From contig NZ_VTQX01000006.1 of assembly GCF_008764295.1 (NCBI RefSeq), forward strand, positions 62,001 through 126,000: a stretch of 64,000 nt of DNA, in the 5' to 3' direction. Both the position numbers and the translations under genes were made by a program. Origin of the DNA: Bacillus methanolicus (GTDB taxonomy: Bacteria; Bacillota; Bacilli; Bacillales; Cytobacillaceae). How positions within the stretch are numbered: the stretch's first letter is position 1; every line of letters begins with the position of its first letter. The notes under the pieces are model-generated. The model was not told where the DNA came from, did not search any database, and was given only the letters and a program-made list of their open reading frames with translations. This document shows positions 39,854-48,706 of this stretch, piece by piece.

Positions 39854-40345
39854 ATGCAAGATTCAAGTAAATTTGTCGTTTTTACAGTGGGAGATGAAGA
39901 ATATGCGATCCCGATTGAAAGTGTGTTGTCCATTGAAAAATTAGAAGGGATTACGCCAATACCTCATTTACCAGCTTATGTGAAAGGCATTATGAAAGTT
40001 CGCGGAGAGCTAATTCCGACAATTGATACGGAGACCATTTTGTATGACCGTGCAATGGAAGCAAGCGATTCAGTTCGAGTCATTGTGTTGCGGACAGATG
40101 AAATTTCCTTAGGCGTTCTCGTCAAAGAAGCAAAAGAAATATTGGATATTCCATCTGAAGTCATTAAACAGGTGGGACTGGTAGCTTATCAAAAAACAAG
40201 TTATTTTACGGGAGTAGCGAATCTTGATAGTCGCCTTATTACAATTATTTCTCCAACAGTCATGGTGAAAACACTAGAGGGGATAAAAGAGATTCAAGAA
40301 TATATGGAAAGCCAGTTGCAGGAAGCTGATTCCAAAAGTCATTGA
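39854..40345 (+). CDS. CheW-domain protein
   Basis: About 163 aa from ATG 39854, 7 nt after AGGAGG; upstream ATG 39848 is too close to it. A single CheW domain fills the protein: KFVVFTVGDEEYAIPIESVLSIEKLEGITPIPHLPAYVKGI, MKVRGELIPTIDTE and a final TGVANLDSRLITII. CheW couples chemoreceptors to CheA. It is longer than CheW by a short C-terminal helix but has no receiver domain, so it is not CheV. Solitary copy outside the main che operon; it might serve the receptor at 49-1530. Confidence 0.9.
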   Translation: MQDSSKFVVFTVGDEEYAIPIESVLSIEKLEGITPIPHLPAYVKGIMKVRGELIPTIDTETILYDRAMEASDSVRVIVLRTDEISLGVLVKEAKEILDIPSEVIKQVGLVAYQKTSYFTGVANLDSRLITIISPTVMVKTLEGIKEIQEYMESQLQEADSKSH

Positions 40346-40373
40346 TTTGACTTTTGGAATCAGCTTTTTTTTA
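40324..40373. terminator. bidirectional terminator between cheW-like gene and lysR
   Basis: An 18-bp perfect stem (40324-40341, 40348-40365) with a 6-nt loop and a run of T. It overlaps the end of the CheW gene and is next to the stop of the convergent LysR gene. Confidence 0.9.
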
Positions 40374-41258
40374 TAGTCTAGCAATTGAGCGATTTTTTCC
40401 ATTTTTCAACATTTCTATAAAAGTTTTTAATGAAGTCGAAATGTATTTATTTTTACGATAAATAAAAATTGTTTTGACTTTTGCATAACTAGTTGGAATG
40501 GTATGCTGACTAAGTTGATTGTTTTGAATATGATTGGCAACTACACTTCTGGGAAGTAAGCTTATCCCAAGACCTGCTGAGACACAGCCAATGATGCCAT
40601 CAAGTGTTCCCATCTCCATTATTTTCTCTGGAATTATTCCTTCGTGCTTCAACCATTCTTCAAATCTTGCCCGATAGGAGCAGCCTTTACGAAACACTAA
40701 AATCGTACGATTTTCAATATCCTTTATTGAAGTTAATGGATGATGCAATTTATCTGTTATAAGCACCAATTCTTCTTCTATAACCCTTTCATAATCGAGA
40801 TCAGGGTGCTGAATAGGTCCCGCAATAAAAGCTCCATCCAATGTGTAGTTGAGAACATCTTGAACATGTTGCGCGGTAGGCCCAGTTTTTAAAGTTAGAT
40901 CAACAGCAGGATATTGCTGATGGAATGCTGACAGTAGCTTTGGTAAACGAATGGCGGCGGTCGTTTCCATTGACCCAATCAATAAGGGTCCTTTTGGAGT
41001 TTGTCCATCAGCGATCACATTTTGAACCTCATCTAAAAGATGAAATATTTTATCCGTATAGGAGAGTAGTATTTTCCCTTTATCAGTTAAAGTGGTTCCT
41101 CGGTTATGTCGGTAAAATAACTTTGTTTGCAACTCTGCTTCCAATTGTTGAATTCTTGCTGTGAGATTGGATTGTGCGTAGTTCATTTCTCGAGCAGCCT
41201 GTGATATGCTTCCTAATTTTGCGACCGCTTGAAAAAACCTTAAAGCCTGCAAATCCAT
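40371..41258 (-). CDS. LysR-family transcriptional regulator
   Basis: 295 aa. The N-terminal winged helix-turn-helix (about 1-60) has MDLQALRFFQAVAKLGSISQAAREMNYAQSNLT. A LysR substrate-binding domain follows (about 88-290). It is divergent from the MFS transporter/tautomerase gene, with a 126-bp shared promoter region holding a TGATAT-N4-ATATCA palindrome. LysR proteins usually regulate the divergent gene in response to a small effector, so it likely controls that gene. It is closest in pattern to CynR/YwbI-like aromatic/organic acid regulators, but that is not firm. Confidence 0.9.
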   Translation of the reverse strand: MDLQALRFFQAVAKLGSISQAAREMNYAQSNLTARIQQLEAELQTKLFYRHNRGTTLTDKGKILLSYTDKIFHLLDEVQNVIADGQTPKGPLLIGSMETTAAIRLPKLLSAFHQQYPAVDLTLKTGPTAQHVQDVLNYTLDGAFIAGPIQHPDLDYERVIEEELVLITDKLHHPLTSIKDIENRTILVFRKGCSYRARFEEWLKHEGIIPEKIMEMGTLDGIIGCVSAGLGISLLPRSVVANHIQNNQLSQHTIPTSYAKVKTIFIYRKNKYISTSLKTFIEMLKNGKNRSIARL

Positions 41259-41384
41259 GATTCAACGCCTCTTTCATTTCGATATATATATAAGTGATAT
41301 CCATATATCATTTTTATGTATTATATCATATAGCCAAAAACAGATATGATAAAAATGTAAACTCAGTTTGATTGGAGGTGAAAA
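41259..41384. promoter_or_regulatory. divergent lysR / MFS operator region
   Basis: TGATATCCATATATCA (41295-41310) is an inverted repeat of the kind LysR proteins bind. A second related AT motif (TATATCATATAG) is at 41322-41333. AT content is very high, so chance matches are possible. Confidence 0.45.
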
Positions 41385-42794
41385 ATGAATAAAAATCCTT
41401 TTTTAATTTTATTCGGGGGAATTTTTTCATTAATGATCGCTATAGGCATCGGTAGATTTGCTTATACTCCGATTTTACCGCTTATGCAAGAAGCGTTGAT
41501 ATTTACCGATGCAAAGGCAGGTTATCTTGCATCTAGCAATTATGCAGGATACTTTGTCGGAGCGATATTAACAGGCGTTCTTCCTTTGAAAACAAGATCC
41601 TCTATTTTAAGAAGCAGCCTTATATTAAGCATCATCACTACCTGTCTGATGGGGTTTTCTCATCAATATATCGTGATGCTTATTATTCGTTTTATTTCCG
41701 GAGCAACAAGTGCCTTTATTTTTGTTTTAGCGTCAAGCATTGTTTTAGATAAACTAGCAGCTGTTGGTAAAACAAATTGGTCAGGATACTTTTATGCTGG
41801 AGTAGGTTTTGGAATCTTTTTTTCAACGCTTTTTATTCCGAACTTGAACAGATACTTTATGTGGGAGGGCGTTTGGATTGGTTTAGCAGTCGTTAGTGCT
41901 ATTCTTGCAATCTTTGTCTGGCTTTGGCTAAAAGAACATTCCCCTAGTACAATGATAAAAAAGGAAGAGCAATGTGTTAACGTACAACTACCACCTATTA
42001 AATGGCTTCCGTATTTAATGATTGCTTATGGTTTAGAAGGATTAGGTTATATTGTCACGGGTACATTTATTGTGGCAATAGCCGAGAATGCTTCAATCTT
42101 TAGCATTGATGCGATTATTGTATGGACGTTTGTAGGCTTAGGGGCAATCCCATCATGTGTGTGCTTAGCTGCTTGCGCGCAAAAATGGGGTAGCGTTAAA
42201 TCATTAGTCTTTTCAATGATTGTTCAATCAGTTGGGATTGCACTTCCTGCCTCATGGTTGAGTCAATTTAGTTTATTGCTCAGTGCATTATTATTTGGTG
42301 CAACTTTTATGGGGATTACGACATTAGCGACAACATTAGTACGGCAAATGAGTCCAGTAAACAGCAGCCAGATTATTGGCTATTTAACAGCGATATACGC
42401 GCTAGGGCAAATGATTGGGCCAACGATTGCAGGAATCTTATTATCGTCTACACAAAACGTTGCTGCTGTTTTATTGGGAGCAGCTGGCGCAGTATTCATT
42501 GGAGCGATTTTCCTTGTGAGCGGAATTCGCTATGAAAGAAGGCTGAAAATTGAAAAAATTAATACATTCAAAAGGAAAGAAGGAGATTTAATGCCGTATG
42601 TGAATATTAAAATTACAAATGAGAATGTTACAGCAGCTAAAAAAGCAGAGTTAATTAAGGGAGCAACTCAATTACTTGTTGATGTGTTAGGAAAAAATCC
42701 AAACACAACAGTTGTTGTAATAGATGAAGTTGATACTGACAATTGGGGTGTTGCAGGAGAAACAATAACTGCGAGAAGGCAAAAAGGACAATGA
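41385..42794 (+). CDS. MFS transporter (YbfB/YjiJ type) in frame with a 4-oxalocrotonate tautomerase
   Basis: 469 aa. Residues 1-395 are a 12-helix major facilitator of the YbfB/YjiJ kind (ARNPF-like start, GIGRFAYTPILPLM, then YLASSNYAGYFVGA). At residue 403 the same frame enters a complete tautomerase (MPYVNIKITNEN...), with no stop codon between. A ribosome site AAGGAGATTT stands 3 nt before the internal ATG at 42591, so the enzyme is probably also made alone. AGGTG precedes the first ATG. The unit is divergent from the LysR regulator and may import or export an aromatic/keto acid that the tautomerase handles. Confidence 0.85.
   Translation: MNKNPFLILFGGIFSLMIAIGIGRFAYTPILPLMQEALIFTDAKAGYLASSNYAGYFVGAILTGVLPLKTRSSILRSSLILSIITTCLMGFSHQYIVMLIIRFISGATSAFIFVLASSIVLDKLAAVGKTNWSGYFYAGVGFGIFFSTLFIPNLNRYFMWEGVWIGLAVVSAILAIFVWLWLKEHSPSTMIKKEEQCVNVQLPPIKWLPYLMIAYGLEGLGYIVTGTFIVAIAENASIFSIDAIIVWTFVGLGAIPSCVCLAACAQKWGSVKSLVFSMIVQSVGIALPASWLSQFSLLLSALLFGATFMGITTLATTLVRQMSPVNSSQIIGYLTAIYALGQMIGPTIAGILLSSTQNVAAVLLGAAGAVFIGAIFLVSGIRYERRLKIEKINTFKRKEGDLMPYVNIKITNENVTAAKKAELIKGATQLLVDVLGKNPNTTVVVIDEVDTDNWGVAGETITARRQKGQ
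42591..42794 (+). CDS. 4-oxalocrotonate tautomerase family protein (internal start)
   Basis: 67 aa if read from ATG 42591. Starts Met-Pro; in this family Pro becomes the N-terminal catalytic base once Met is removed, which a fusion would prevent. The rest (PNTTVVVIDEVDTDNWGVAGE) is typical of 4-OT/YwhB-type enzymes that form hexamers. AAGGAGATTT before the ATG supports independent initiation. It shares its frame with the transporter, so it may also be produced as a non-catalytic tail. Substrate unknown. Confidence 0.8.
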   Translation: MPYVNIKITNENVTAAKKAELIKGATQLLVDVLGKNPNTTVVVIDEVDTDNWGVAGETITARRQKGQ

Positions 42795-42876
42795 TTCATA
42801 TTCGACGAAAACTTGAAAGATGAACGAAAGAGGAATACAATATAATAGAAATATGATGAAACGGAGGTGGGGAAAG

Positions 42877-42993
42877 GTGTTGAATCAAGCTGTTTTAACG
42901 CACGGATATTGGACGGAATTCTTATATTTTTGCCGTGCAAAATTTGCTAGTTTAGTTGCTAACGGGATAGCTATGCCCTTTTTTGGTAACTAA
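42877..42993 (+). CDS. putative 38-aa leader peptide of the ABC-F gene
   Basis: GTG start 9 nt after GGAGGTGG. Begins MLNQAVLTHGYWTEF and ends AMPFFGN; it is hydrophobic and aromatic-rich, and has no family I know. A strong ribosome site, the hairpins overlapping its second half and the terminators after it argue for a regulatory peptide whose translation state decides read-through. The nested gene could also be a small membrane peptide. Confidence 0.5.
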   Translation: MLNQAVLTHGYWTEFLYFCRAKFASLVANGIAMPFFGN

Positions 42994-43045
42994 ATAGTAA
43001 ATGAAAACAGTGAAAACATCTTTAAACCCACAATAGATAGGATGG

Positions 43046-43079
43046 AAAAAAGAGGAGCTTTTCATGCTCTCTTTTTTTG
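43046..43079 (+). terminator. first leader terminator before the ABC-F gene
   Basis: AAAAAGAG-GAGC / GCTC-TCTTTTTTT hairpin with a one-base bulge and a T7 tail. Confidence 0.8.
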
Positions 43080-43098
43080 TCTTTAAATTTACGTGCAT

Positions 43099-43135
43099 AG
43101 CCATGGGGAAGTATGTGTTTTCCATGGCTTTTTTG
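43099..43135 (+). terminator. second leader terminator before the ABC-F gene
   Basis: AGCCATGG / CCATGGCT perfect 8-bp stem followed by six T residues. Confidence 0.85.
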
Positions 43136-43417
43136 TGTTTTTGGAACTATAAATTTTATTATTATCGGTCATTCATTAATGAGTGTGGTTAGTCTTTCGT
43201 AAGCAGTCAAAACCTAACAAACATTGCTATTGGGATTTATAAGCGACCATGAGTGGCTATCGCAATTCAGGTTTTGAACAGGTGCTTTATCGCTTGTATG
43301 ACCATGAGCACCATGGAAAGCTTTTTAGAAGGATTAATAGGAGCTATCTTTCCGCTCGGTCCGTGAGTGCCCCGCGCTTTTGTAATATGTTTATTGGTAA
43401 AAGGGAGGAATATAGAG
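43136..43417. other. long untranslated stretch between terminators and ABC-F gene
   Basis: About 280 bp. An open frame from 43249 overlaps the gene out of phase and a 22-codon ORF starts near 43299 without a ribosome site. GC-rich CGCTCGGTCCGTGAGTGCCC lies near 43352. It may be part of the leader or hold a second promoter; I cannot tell which. Confidence 0.35.
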
Positions 43418-45286
43418 ATGATTGCTTGCAGTGTTCATCAAATGACAAAGATGTATGGAGGCAATATTATTTTAGAAAATAGTTCATTTGAAATTATGGA
43501 AAAAGAAAGGGTAGGTCTTGTCGGTCGAAATGGCAGTGGTAAGACGAGTTTATTGAAAATTTTATCCGGTGAAGAAACAGCGGATTCTGGTCAAATCCAT
43601 TGGAAAAAAGGAACTCGAGTAGGCTTTCTTCAACAACTAAAAGAGTTTGGAAATAAAGTAACTGCGGCAGAAGTATTAAAGACAGCGTTCTCTGAACTGT
43701 TATTATTGGATGAAAAGATGAAGGAATTGACGAGAAAAATGAGTAATGAAATAACCGCTCATAAACTTGAAAAATTAGTAACGGACTATGGTCAGTTGCA
43801 AGATGATTTTACGAGAAAAGGTGGGTATGAAATTGAGGCCTCTATTAATAAGATTGTGAATGGCTTAAATATTACTGACCTATTAGATATACCATTTGTG
43901 AATCTTAGTGGTGGGGAACAAACAAAGGTGGGGCTGGCTTTTGTGCTCTTAAAAGCACCAGATTTCTTGTTGCTAGATGAACCGACGAATCATCTAGATC
44001 TTGCAGCAGTCGAATGGTTAAGCCATTTTTTACAGGATTATCAAGGAACTGTGCTTGTTGTTTCACATGATCGGCACTTTTTAGATGAAGTAGTCAACAA
44101 AATATTAGATTTAGAAGATGGAGAGATTGTAAGCTACGTGAAAAATTATTCTGGTTATATGAAAGAAAAAGAGGAGAGGTTGTTAAAAGAATTTCATGTA
44201 TATGAAGAGCAGCAAAAGAAAATAAAGAAAATGAAAGAAGCAATTAAACGCTTGCGGGATTGGGCAAACAGGGCTAATCCTCCCAATGAGGGGCTCCATA
44301 GACGTGCGAGAAATATGGAAAGAGCTTTGGAAAGAATGGAGAGCTTGGAACGTCCTGTAATGAATCAAAAGAAAATGAACTTAGAAATGGTATCTGCGGA
44401 CCGCAGTGGAAAGGATGTTATTATCGTCCGGAATGTCTCTAAACGATTCGGAGAAAAAGTCCTGTTTGAACAAGTGAATATTAATGTATTTTATCAACAA
44501 CGTGTAGCGATTGTTGGAGGAAATGGAACTGGGAAATCCACTTTGATTAAATTAATTTTGCAGGAATTAACTCCAGATCAAGGTGAAATTAAAATAGGAA
44601 GTAATGTGAGAATAGGCTATCTATCTCAACATGTTTTTGCGGATGTGAAAGATGAGAGGCTCATCGATGTTTTTCGCAATGTCATAAAAGTGACGGAGGG
44701 AGAAGCAAGGGGGATTTTAGCGCAATTTTTATTTTTTGGACATACGGTTTTTAGAAAAATATCTCAACTTAGTGGTGGAGAGAGAATGCGACTTCGTTTA
44801 GCTCAACTTATGCATTTAAATGTTAATACGCTCATCTTAGATGAACCGACGAATCATTTGGATATTGAATCTCTCGAAGTGCTGGAAGAAGTCCTGAGTC
44901 GTTTCCAAGGGACGATATTAGCTGTTTCACATGATCGTTATTTTCTTAATAAGCTTTTTGAGAAAGTGTATTGGATCGAATCGCAGAAAATTTACTGCTT
45001 TGATGGGAATTATCATTATGCGAAAAAGAAAATGGATGAAGTCCTTTTTAGGAAAAATGAAAGGGTGAGCAATAAAAAGAGAAATGATAGCAATAGAAGA
45101 GGGAGCAATGAAGAAAATTCTCTAGATGAAAAATGGGAAGTACAATTAGAACAAATAGAATCAAGAATTTCAGAGTTAGAACAATTGTTAATTGAAACGC
45201 AGGATTTAGCGCAATTACAACAAATTTATAATGAGAAAGTAGAACTGGAAAAGCGGTGGGAAGAAATTTATCGTCAAGCCTTTTAA
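43418..45286 (+). CDS. ABC-F ATPase, probable antibiotic/ribosome protection type
   Basis: 622 aa from ATG 43418, after GGGAGGAAT. Two ABC domains without membrane helices: Walker A GRNGSGKTS and GGNGTGKST, signatures LSGGEQ and LSGGERMRLRLAQ, and Walker B LLDEPTNHLD twice. The linker (about 245-315) is long, basic and helical (LRDWANRANPPNEGLHRRARNMERALERM), the part that reaches the peptidyl transferase centre in ABC-F proteins. A C-terminal coiled coil (about 555-622) follows. Accessory position and attenuator leader suggest a resistance-type protein, but housekeeping ABC-F factors cannot be excluded. Confidence 0.9.
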   Translation: MIACSVHQMTKMYGGNIILENSSFEIMEKERVGLVGRNGSGKTSLLKILSGEETADSGQIHWKKGTRVGFLQQLKEFGNKVTAAEVLKTAFSELLLLDEKMKELTRKMSNEITAHKLEKLVTDYGQLQDDFTRKGGYEIEASINKIVNGLNITDLLDIPFVNLSGGEQTKVGLAFVLLKAPDFLLLDEPTNHLDLAAVEWLSHFLQDYQGTVLVVSHDRHFLDEVVNKILDLEDGEIVSYVKNYSGYMKEKEERLLKEFHVYEEQQKKIKKMKEAIKRLRDWANRANPPNEGLHRRARNMERALERMESLERPVMNQKKMNLEMVSADRSGKDVIIVRNVSKRFGEKVLFEQVNINVFYQQRVAIVGGNGTGKSTLIKLILQELTPDQGEIKIGSNVRIGYLSQHVFADVKDERLIDVFRNVIKVTEGEARGILAQFLFFGHTVFRKISQLSGGERMRLRLAQLMHLNVNTLILDEPTNHLDIESLEVLEEVLSRFQGTILAVSHDRYFLNKLFEKVYWIESQKIYCFDGNYHYAKKKMDEVLFRKNERVSNKKRNDSNRRGSNEENSLDEKWEVQLEQIESRISELEQLLIETQDLAQLQQIYNEKVELEKRWEEIYRQAF

Positions 45287-45425
45287 AAAACAGATGGCAT
45301 CTCTTTAAAAAAACATTTTGAATCCTGACAAGCTCTGTCACAATATGGGAGCATTATTCGTTTAACAAACCAACATATGATAAAATAGAACTATAAGAAT
45401 TTCTTCTTTTGGAAGTGTGAACGGT

Positions 45426-46700
45426 ATGAAAGATATGTATCCAAAAAACGGTCGCGTCATCTTACATGTGGATATGAATAGCTTCTATGCATCTGTGGAA
45501 ATGGCTTATGATCCTTCATTAAAAGGAAAACCGTTGGCGATTGCAGGAAACCCAGAGGAAAGAAGGGGCATAATCGTTACTTGTAGCTACGAAGCGAGGA
45601 AATTTGGAGTGAAAACGACGATGCCTTTATGGGAAGCGAAAAAGCTTTGTCCACAGCTGATTGTGAAAAGGCCTGATTTCGAACGTTATCGGGCCGCTTC
45701 TATGGGAATGTTTGACTTGTTAAACCAATTTTCAAAGCTTGTTGAACCTGTATCGATTGATGAAGGATATGTGGATATTACTGAAAGCTTTGAGCTTGGT
45801 TCTCCATTAGAGATTGCTGAACAAATTCAAAAGCGCTTAATCCGGCAACTTGATTTACCGTGTAGCATTGGCGTGGCACCGAATAAGTTTCTTGCGAAGA
45901 TGGCTTCAGATATGAAGAAACCATTAGGAATAACTGTATTAAGAAAAAGGGATCTTCCGACTGTTCTTTGGCCGTTGGAAGTAGGTGAAATGCATGGTGT
46001 CGGTAAGAAAACAGCGGATAAATTAAAAGGGATTGGCATTCACACGATAGGGGATTTAGCAAAAGGAAACGAGATCCAGCTTAAAGCGTTGCTGGGGATA
46101 AATGGAATACGGCTAAAGGAGAGGGCAAATGGGATCGACAATCGTCCAGTCGATCCAGATGCCATAACTGATTTTAAAAGTATTGGAAATTCAACCACTT
46201 TGCCGAAGGATGTTTCCAATCAACAGGAGCTTTTTCAAGTTTTAAATGGTTTAGCTGAAAAGGTTTCCGTACGCTTAAAACGTAAAAAAGTGCTGGCAAC
46301 TACATTGGGGATTACAATTCGATACAAAGATCGTAAAACGGTAACAAGGAGCAGGAAATTATTAAATCCTGTTTCTACTCAAGAAGAAATTTTACAATTA
46401 GCAAAGGGGATGCTTGTTGCCAACTGGACCGGTGATCCTGTGCGGTTGCTCGGGATTACTGGGACAGATTTAGTTGAGCACGACCATGCGGTAAAGCAGC
46501 TTGACCTTTTTACGTATGAAAAGGATGCAAAAAAGGAACCGCTTATTGACACGGTGTCAAAGCTAAAGGAGAAATTCGGTGCTCATATTATTGAGCAGGC
46601 AAGCAATCTTTCATACGAGCAAAAACGGCAAATCGGTACAGAGACCAGTTTTAATAAGGATTTTCTTCAAATTGAAAAGAGAAAAAAGGATTCTCCTTAG
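45426..46700 (+). CDS. dinB: DNA polymerase IV (Y family)
   Basis: About 424 aa from ATG 45426; GTG 45417 is in frame but lies against GGAAG. It has catalytic motifs HVDMNSFYASVE and SIDEGYVDIT, the helix-hairpin-helix GVGKKTADKLKGIG, the little finger domain and a C-terminal clamp-binding QLDLFTY. It is the YqjH counterpart. It makes low-fidelity bypass synthesis. The promoter region contains only a partial LexA-like CCAACATATGATAA, so SOS control is not clear. Confidence 0.94.
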   Translation: MKDMYPKNGRVILHVDMNSFYASVEMAYDPSLKGKPLAIAGNPEERRGIIVTCSYEARKFGVKTTMPLWEAKKLCPQLIVKRPDFERYRAASMGMFDLLNQFSKLVEPVSIDEGYVDITESFELGSPLEIAEQIQKRLIRQLDLPCSIGVAPNKFLAKMASDMKKPLGITVLRKRDLPTVLWPLEVGEMHGVGKKTADKLKGIGIHTIGDLAKGNEIQLKALLGINGIRLKERANGIDNRPVDPDAITDFKSIGNSTTLPKDVSNQQELFQVLNGLAEKVSVRLKRKKVLATTLGITIRYKDRKTVTRSRKLLNPVSTQEEILQLAKGMLVANWTGDPVRLLGITGTDLVEHDHAVKQLDLFTYEKDAKKEPLIDTVSKLKEKFGAHIIEQASNLSYEQKRQIGTETSFNKDFLQIEKRKKDSP

Positions 46701-46836
46701 CTTATTTTTTCATTGTTTTTTGAAAAACTATTGATAGGAAACTCATATTTTTGCATCTTTACGCAATTCTTGCTAAAGTAAAGTGGATTCACGATATATT
46801 CAATCGTATTTAAAGGTTAGAAGGGAAGTAACACAG

Positions 46837-48246
46837 ATGACAAAACAACAATTTGGTGTAATTGGGCTTGCCGTAATGGGAAAAAACCTGGCGATGAATA
46901 TTGAAAGCAGAGGCTACTCGGTTTCTGTTTACAATCGTTCGCGAGAAAAAACGGATGAAATGTTAAAAGAAGTGGAAGGCCGGAATTTTGTCGGTACATA
47001 TACAATTGAAGAGTTTGTCCAGTCGCTCGAAAAGCCACGTAAAATTATGTTAATGGTAAAAGCAGGTGCTCCTACAGACGCGACCATTGAACAGTTAAAG
47101 CCTCATTTAGAAAAAGGCGATATTTTAATCGATGGGGGAAATACCTTCTTCGTTGATACCCAAAGACGTAATAAGGAATTAAGTGAGCTTGGCATTCATT
47201 TCATTGGTACAGGTGTTTCAGGTGGAGAAGAGGGGGCTCTAAAAGGGCCATCAATCATGCCAGGAGGTCAAAAGGAAGCTTATGAATTAGTCGCTCCTAT
47301 TTTTAAAGATATTTCTGCGAAAGTGAATGGTGAGCCTTGTACCACATATATTGGCCCAGATGGTGCAGGTCATTATGTAAAAATGGTTCATAATGGAATC
47401 GAATATGGGGATATGCAGTTAATTTCCGAGTCTTACTTTTTATTAAAACATGTACTAGGTTTGTCTGCGGATGAGTTGCATGAAGTATTTGCTGATTGGA
47501 ATAAGGGTGAACTTGATAGCTACTTAATTGAAATTACAGCAGATATTTTCAAGAAAAAGGATGAGGAGACAGGTAAGCCGATGGTCGATGTCATCCTTGA
47601 TACAGCAGGTCAGAAGGGAACTGGTAAATGGACAAGTCAAAGTGCTCTTGATCTGGGTGTACCCCTACCGATTATTACAGAGTCAGTTTTTGCCCGCTTC
47701 ATTTCAGCGATGAAGGATGAGCGCGTTGCTGCAAGCAAGGTGTTGAATGGTCCTGAAGTAAAGCCATTCTCAGGGGACCGTGCAAGCTTTATCGAGTCTG
47801 TCCGCAAGGCACTTTATATGAGTAAGATTTGTTCCTATGCACAAGGATTTGCTCAAATGAGAGCTGCCTCTGAAGAATATAACTGGGATTTACAATATGG
47901 AGATATTGCCATGATTTTCCGTGGAGGCTGTATTATCCGTGCTCAATTCTTGCAAAAAATTAAGGATGCTTATGACAGAGATGGCGCTTTAAAGAACCTT
48001 CTTCTGGACCCATACTTTAAGGATATCGTTGAAAATTACCAGTCCGCATTACGTGAGATTATCGCCGTTGCCGTTCAAAATGGAATTCCGGTTCCTTGCT
48101 TCTCTGCAGCACTATCGTATTATGACAGCTATAGAACGGAAACATTACCGGCAAATTTACTTCAAGCACAACGAGATTATTTCGGTGCTCACACTTATCA
48201 GCGCGTTGATAAGGAAGGTATTTTCCATACGGAATGGTTGGACTAA
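46837..48246 (+). CDS. gndA: 6-phosphogluconate dehydrogenase (decarboxylating)
   Basis: 469 aa from ATG 46837 behind GAAGGGAAG. N-terminal NADP-binding [21 protein letters not shown], substrate motifs [21 protein letters not shown] and [13 protein letters not shown] (catalytic Lys), and long helical C-terminal domain with [13 protein letters not shown]. It makes ribulose 5-phosphate, CO2 and NADPH. In B. subtilis gndA and zwf are neighbours; here a DedA-sipW-tasA-like block sits between them. Confidence 0.97.
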   Translation: MTKQQFGVIGLAVMGKNLAMNIESRGYSVSVYNRSREKTDEMLKEVEGRNFVGTYTIEEFVQSLEKPRKIMLMVKAGAPTDATIEQLKPHLEKGDILIDGGNTFFVDTQRRNKELSELGIHFIGTGVSGGEEGALKGPSIMPGGQKEAYELVAPIFKDISAKVNGEPCTTYIGPDGAGHYVKMVHNGIEYGDMQLISESYFLLKHVLGLSADELHEVFADWNKGELDSYLIEITADIFKKKDEETGKPMVDVILDTAGQKGTGKWTSQSALDLGVPLPIITESVFARFISAMKDERVAASKVLNGPEVKPFSGDRASFIESVRKALYMSKICSYAQGFAQMRAASEEYNWDLQYGDIAMIFRGGCIIRAQFLQKIKDAYDRDGALKNLLLDPYFKDIVENYQSALREIIAVAVQNGIPVPCFSAALSYYDSYRTETLPANLLQAQRDYFGAHTYQRVDKEGIFHTEWLD

Positions 48247-48286
48247 TAAAAAAACCTCCTAAGGTTTTGGAAACGTCCTCTTAACT

Positions 48287-48332
48287 AAAGCAAGTGGAGA
48301 AAAACGAATGGTTTTTCTCCACTTGCTTTTTT
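48287..48332 (+). terminator. terminator of gndA
   Basis: Nineteen-bp perfect stem (48287-48305 with 48311-48329) with a 5-nt loop and a T tail. Confidence 0.93.
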
Positions 48333-48706
48333 CATGGGATTTGTTGGTGAGTACCTGTTATGTTTTGGACGGATAGGCAAGCACTTTGATTCCAAGATAG
48401 ATAGAGATTTAAGAAACCTGTTGTCCGGCCTTATCATGTTTCACTTTTCTATTACAAGAGCTGTGTTTGAAAAACGACCTTGCCAAAAATTGATGAGTTG
48501 CTTGAGAGGACTTTTAACCCGAAATGCCTCAGTTTTTCGAAAAAGACAGTCCGAATTTCACTTCTAAATGGACAAAATCCTTCTGTTATGTGCGTTGTCA
48601 TTTTGTATAAAGTTTAATCCTTAACGAACAATAATGGTATAGACCAGAATATTTCGTCCATTCTTTATGAAATCAATAAATAAAGTGGGAGAAATGAGGT
48701 GAGTTT
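48333..48706. other. non-coding gap before the DedA gene
   Basis: About 370 bp. A 77-codon open frame at 48334-48567 has no ribosome site and a Cys/Arg-rich composition unlike a protein, so I do not call it. The DedA promoter should be near 48600-48690. Confidence 0.4.

Larger units (their letters stand above)
42841..43135 (+). promoter_or_regulatory. attenuator-like leader of the ABC-F gene
   Basis: A TATAAT (42841-42846, -35 unclear) is followed by a strong ribosome site GGAGGTGG and a 38-codon ORF (42877-42993), inner hairpin GCACGG/CCGTGC, then two rho-independent terminators at 43046-43079 (AGAG-GAGC/GCTC-TCT, T7) and 43099-43135 (AGCCATGG/CCATGGCT, T6). The ABC-F coding region begins only at 43418. 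Leaders like this control antibiotic-induced ABC-F genes by ribosome stalling. Induction is inferred. Confidence 0.65.

Noticed and set aside
43249-43482. 77-codon frame overlapping the ABC-F start
   Set aside because: Out of phase with a clear gene, no ribosome site and no protein-like features.
45361-45385. Partial LexA-like CCAACATATGATAA before dinB
   Set aside because: Only about 10 of 14 positions of CGAAC-N4-GTTCG type match and the right half is missing.
48334-48567. 77-codon frame after gndA
   Set aside because: No ribosome site, Cys/Arg-rich, starts inside the terminator tail; looks like chance.
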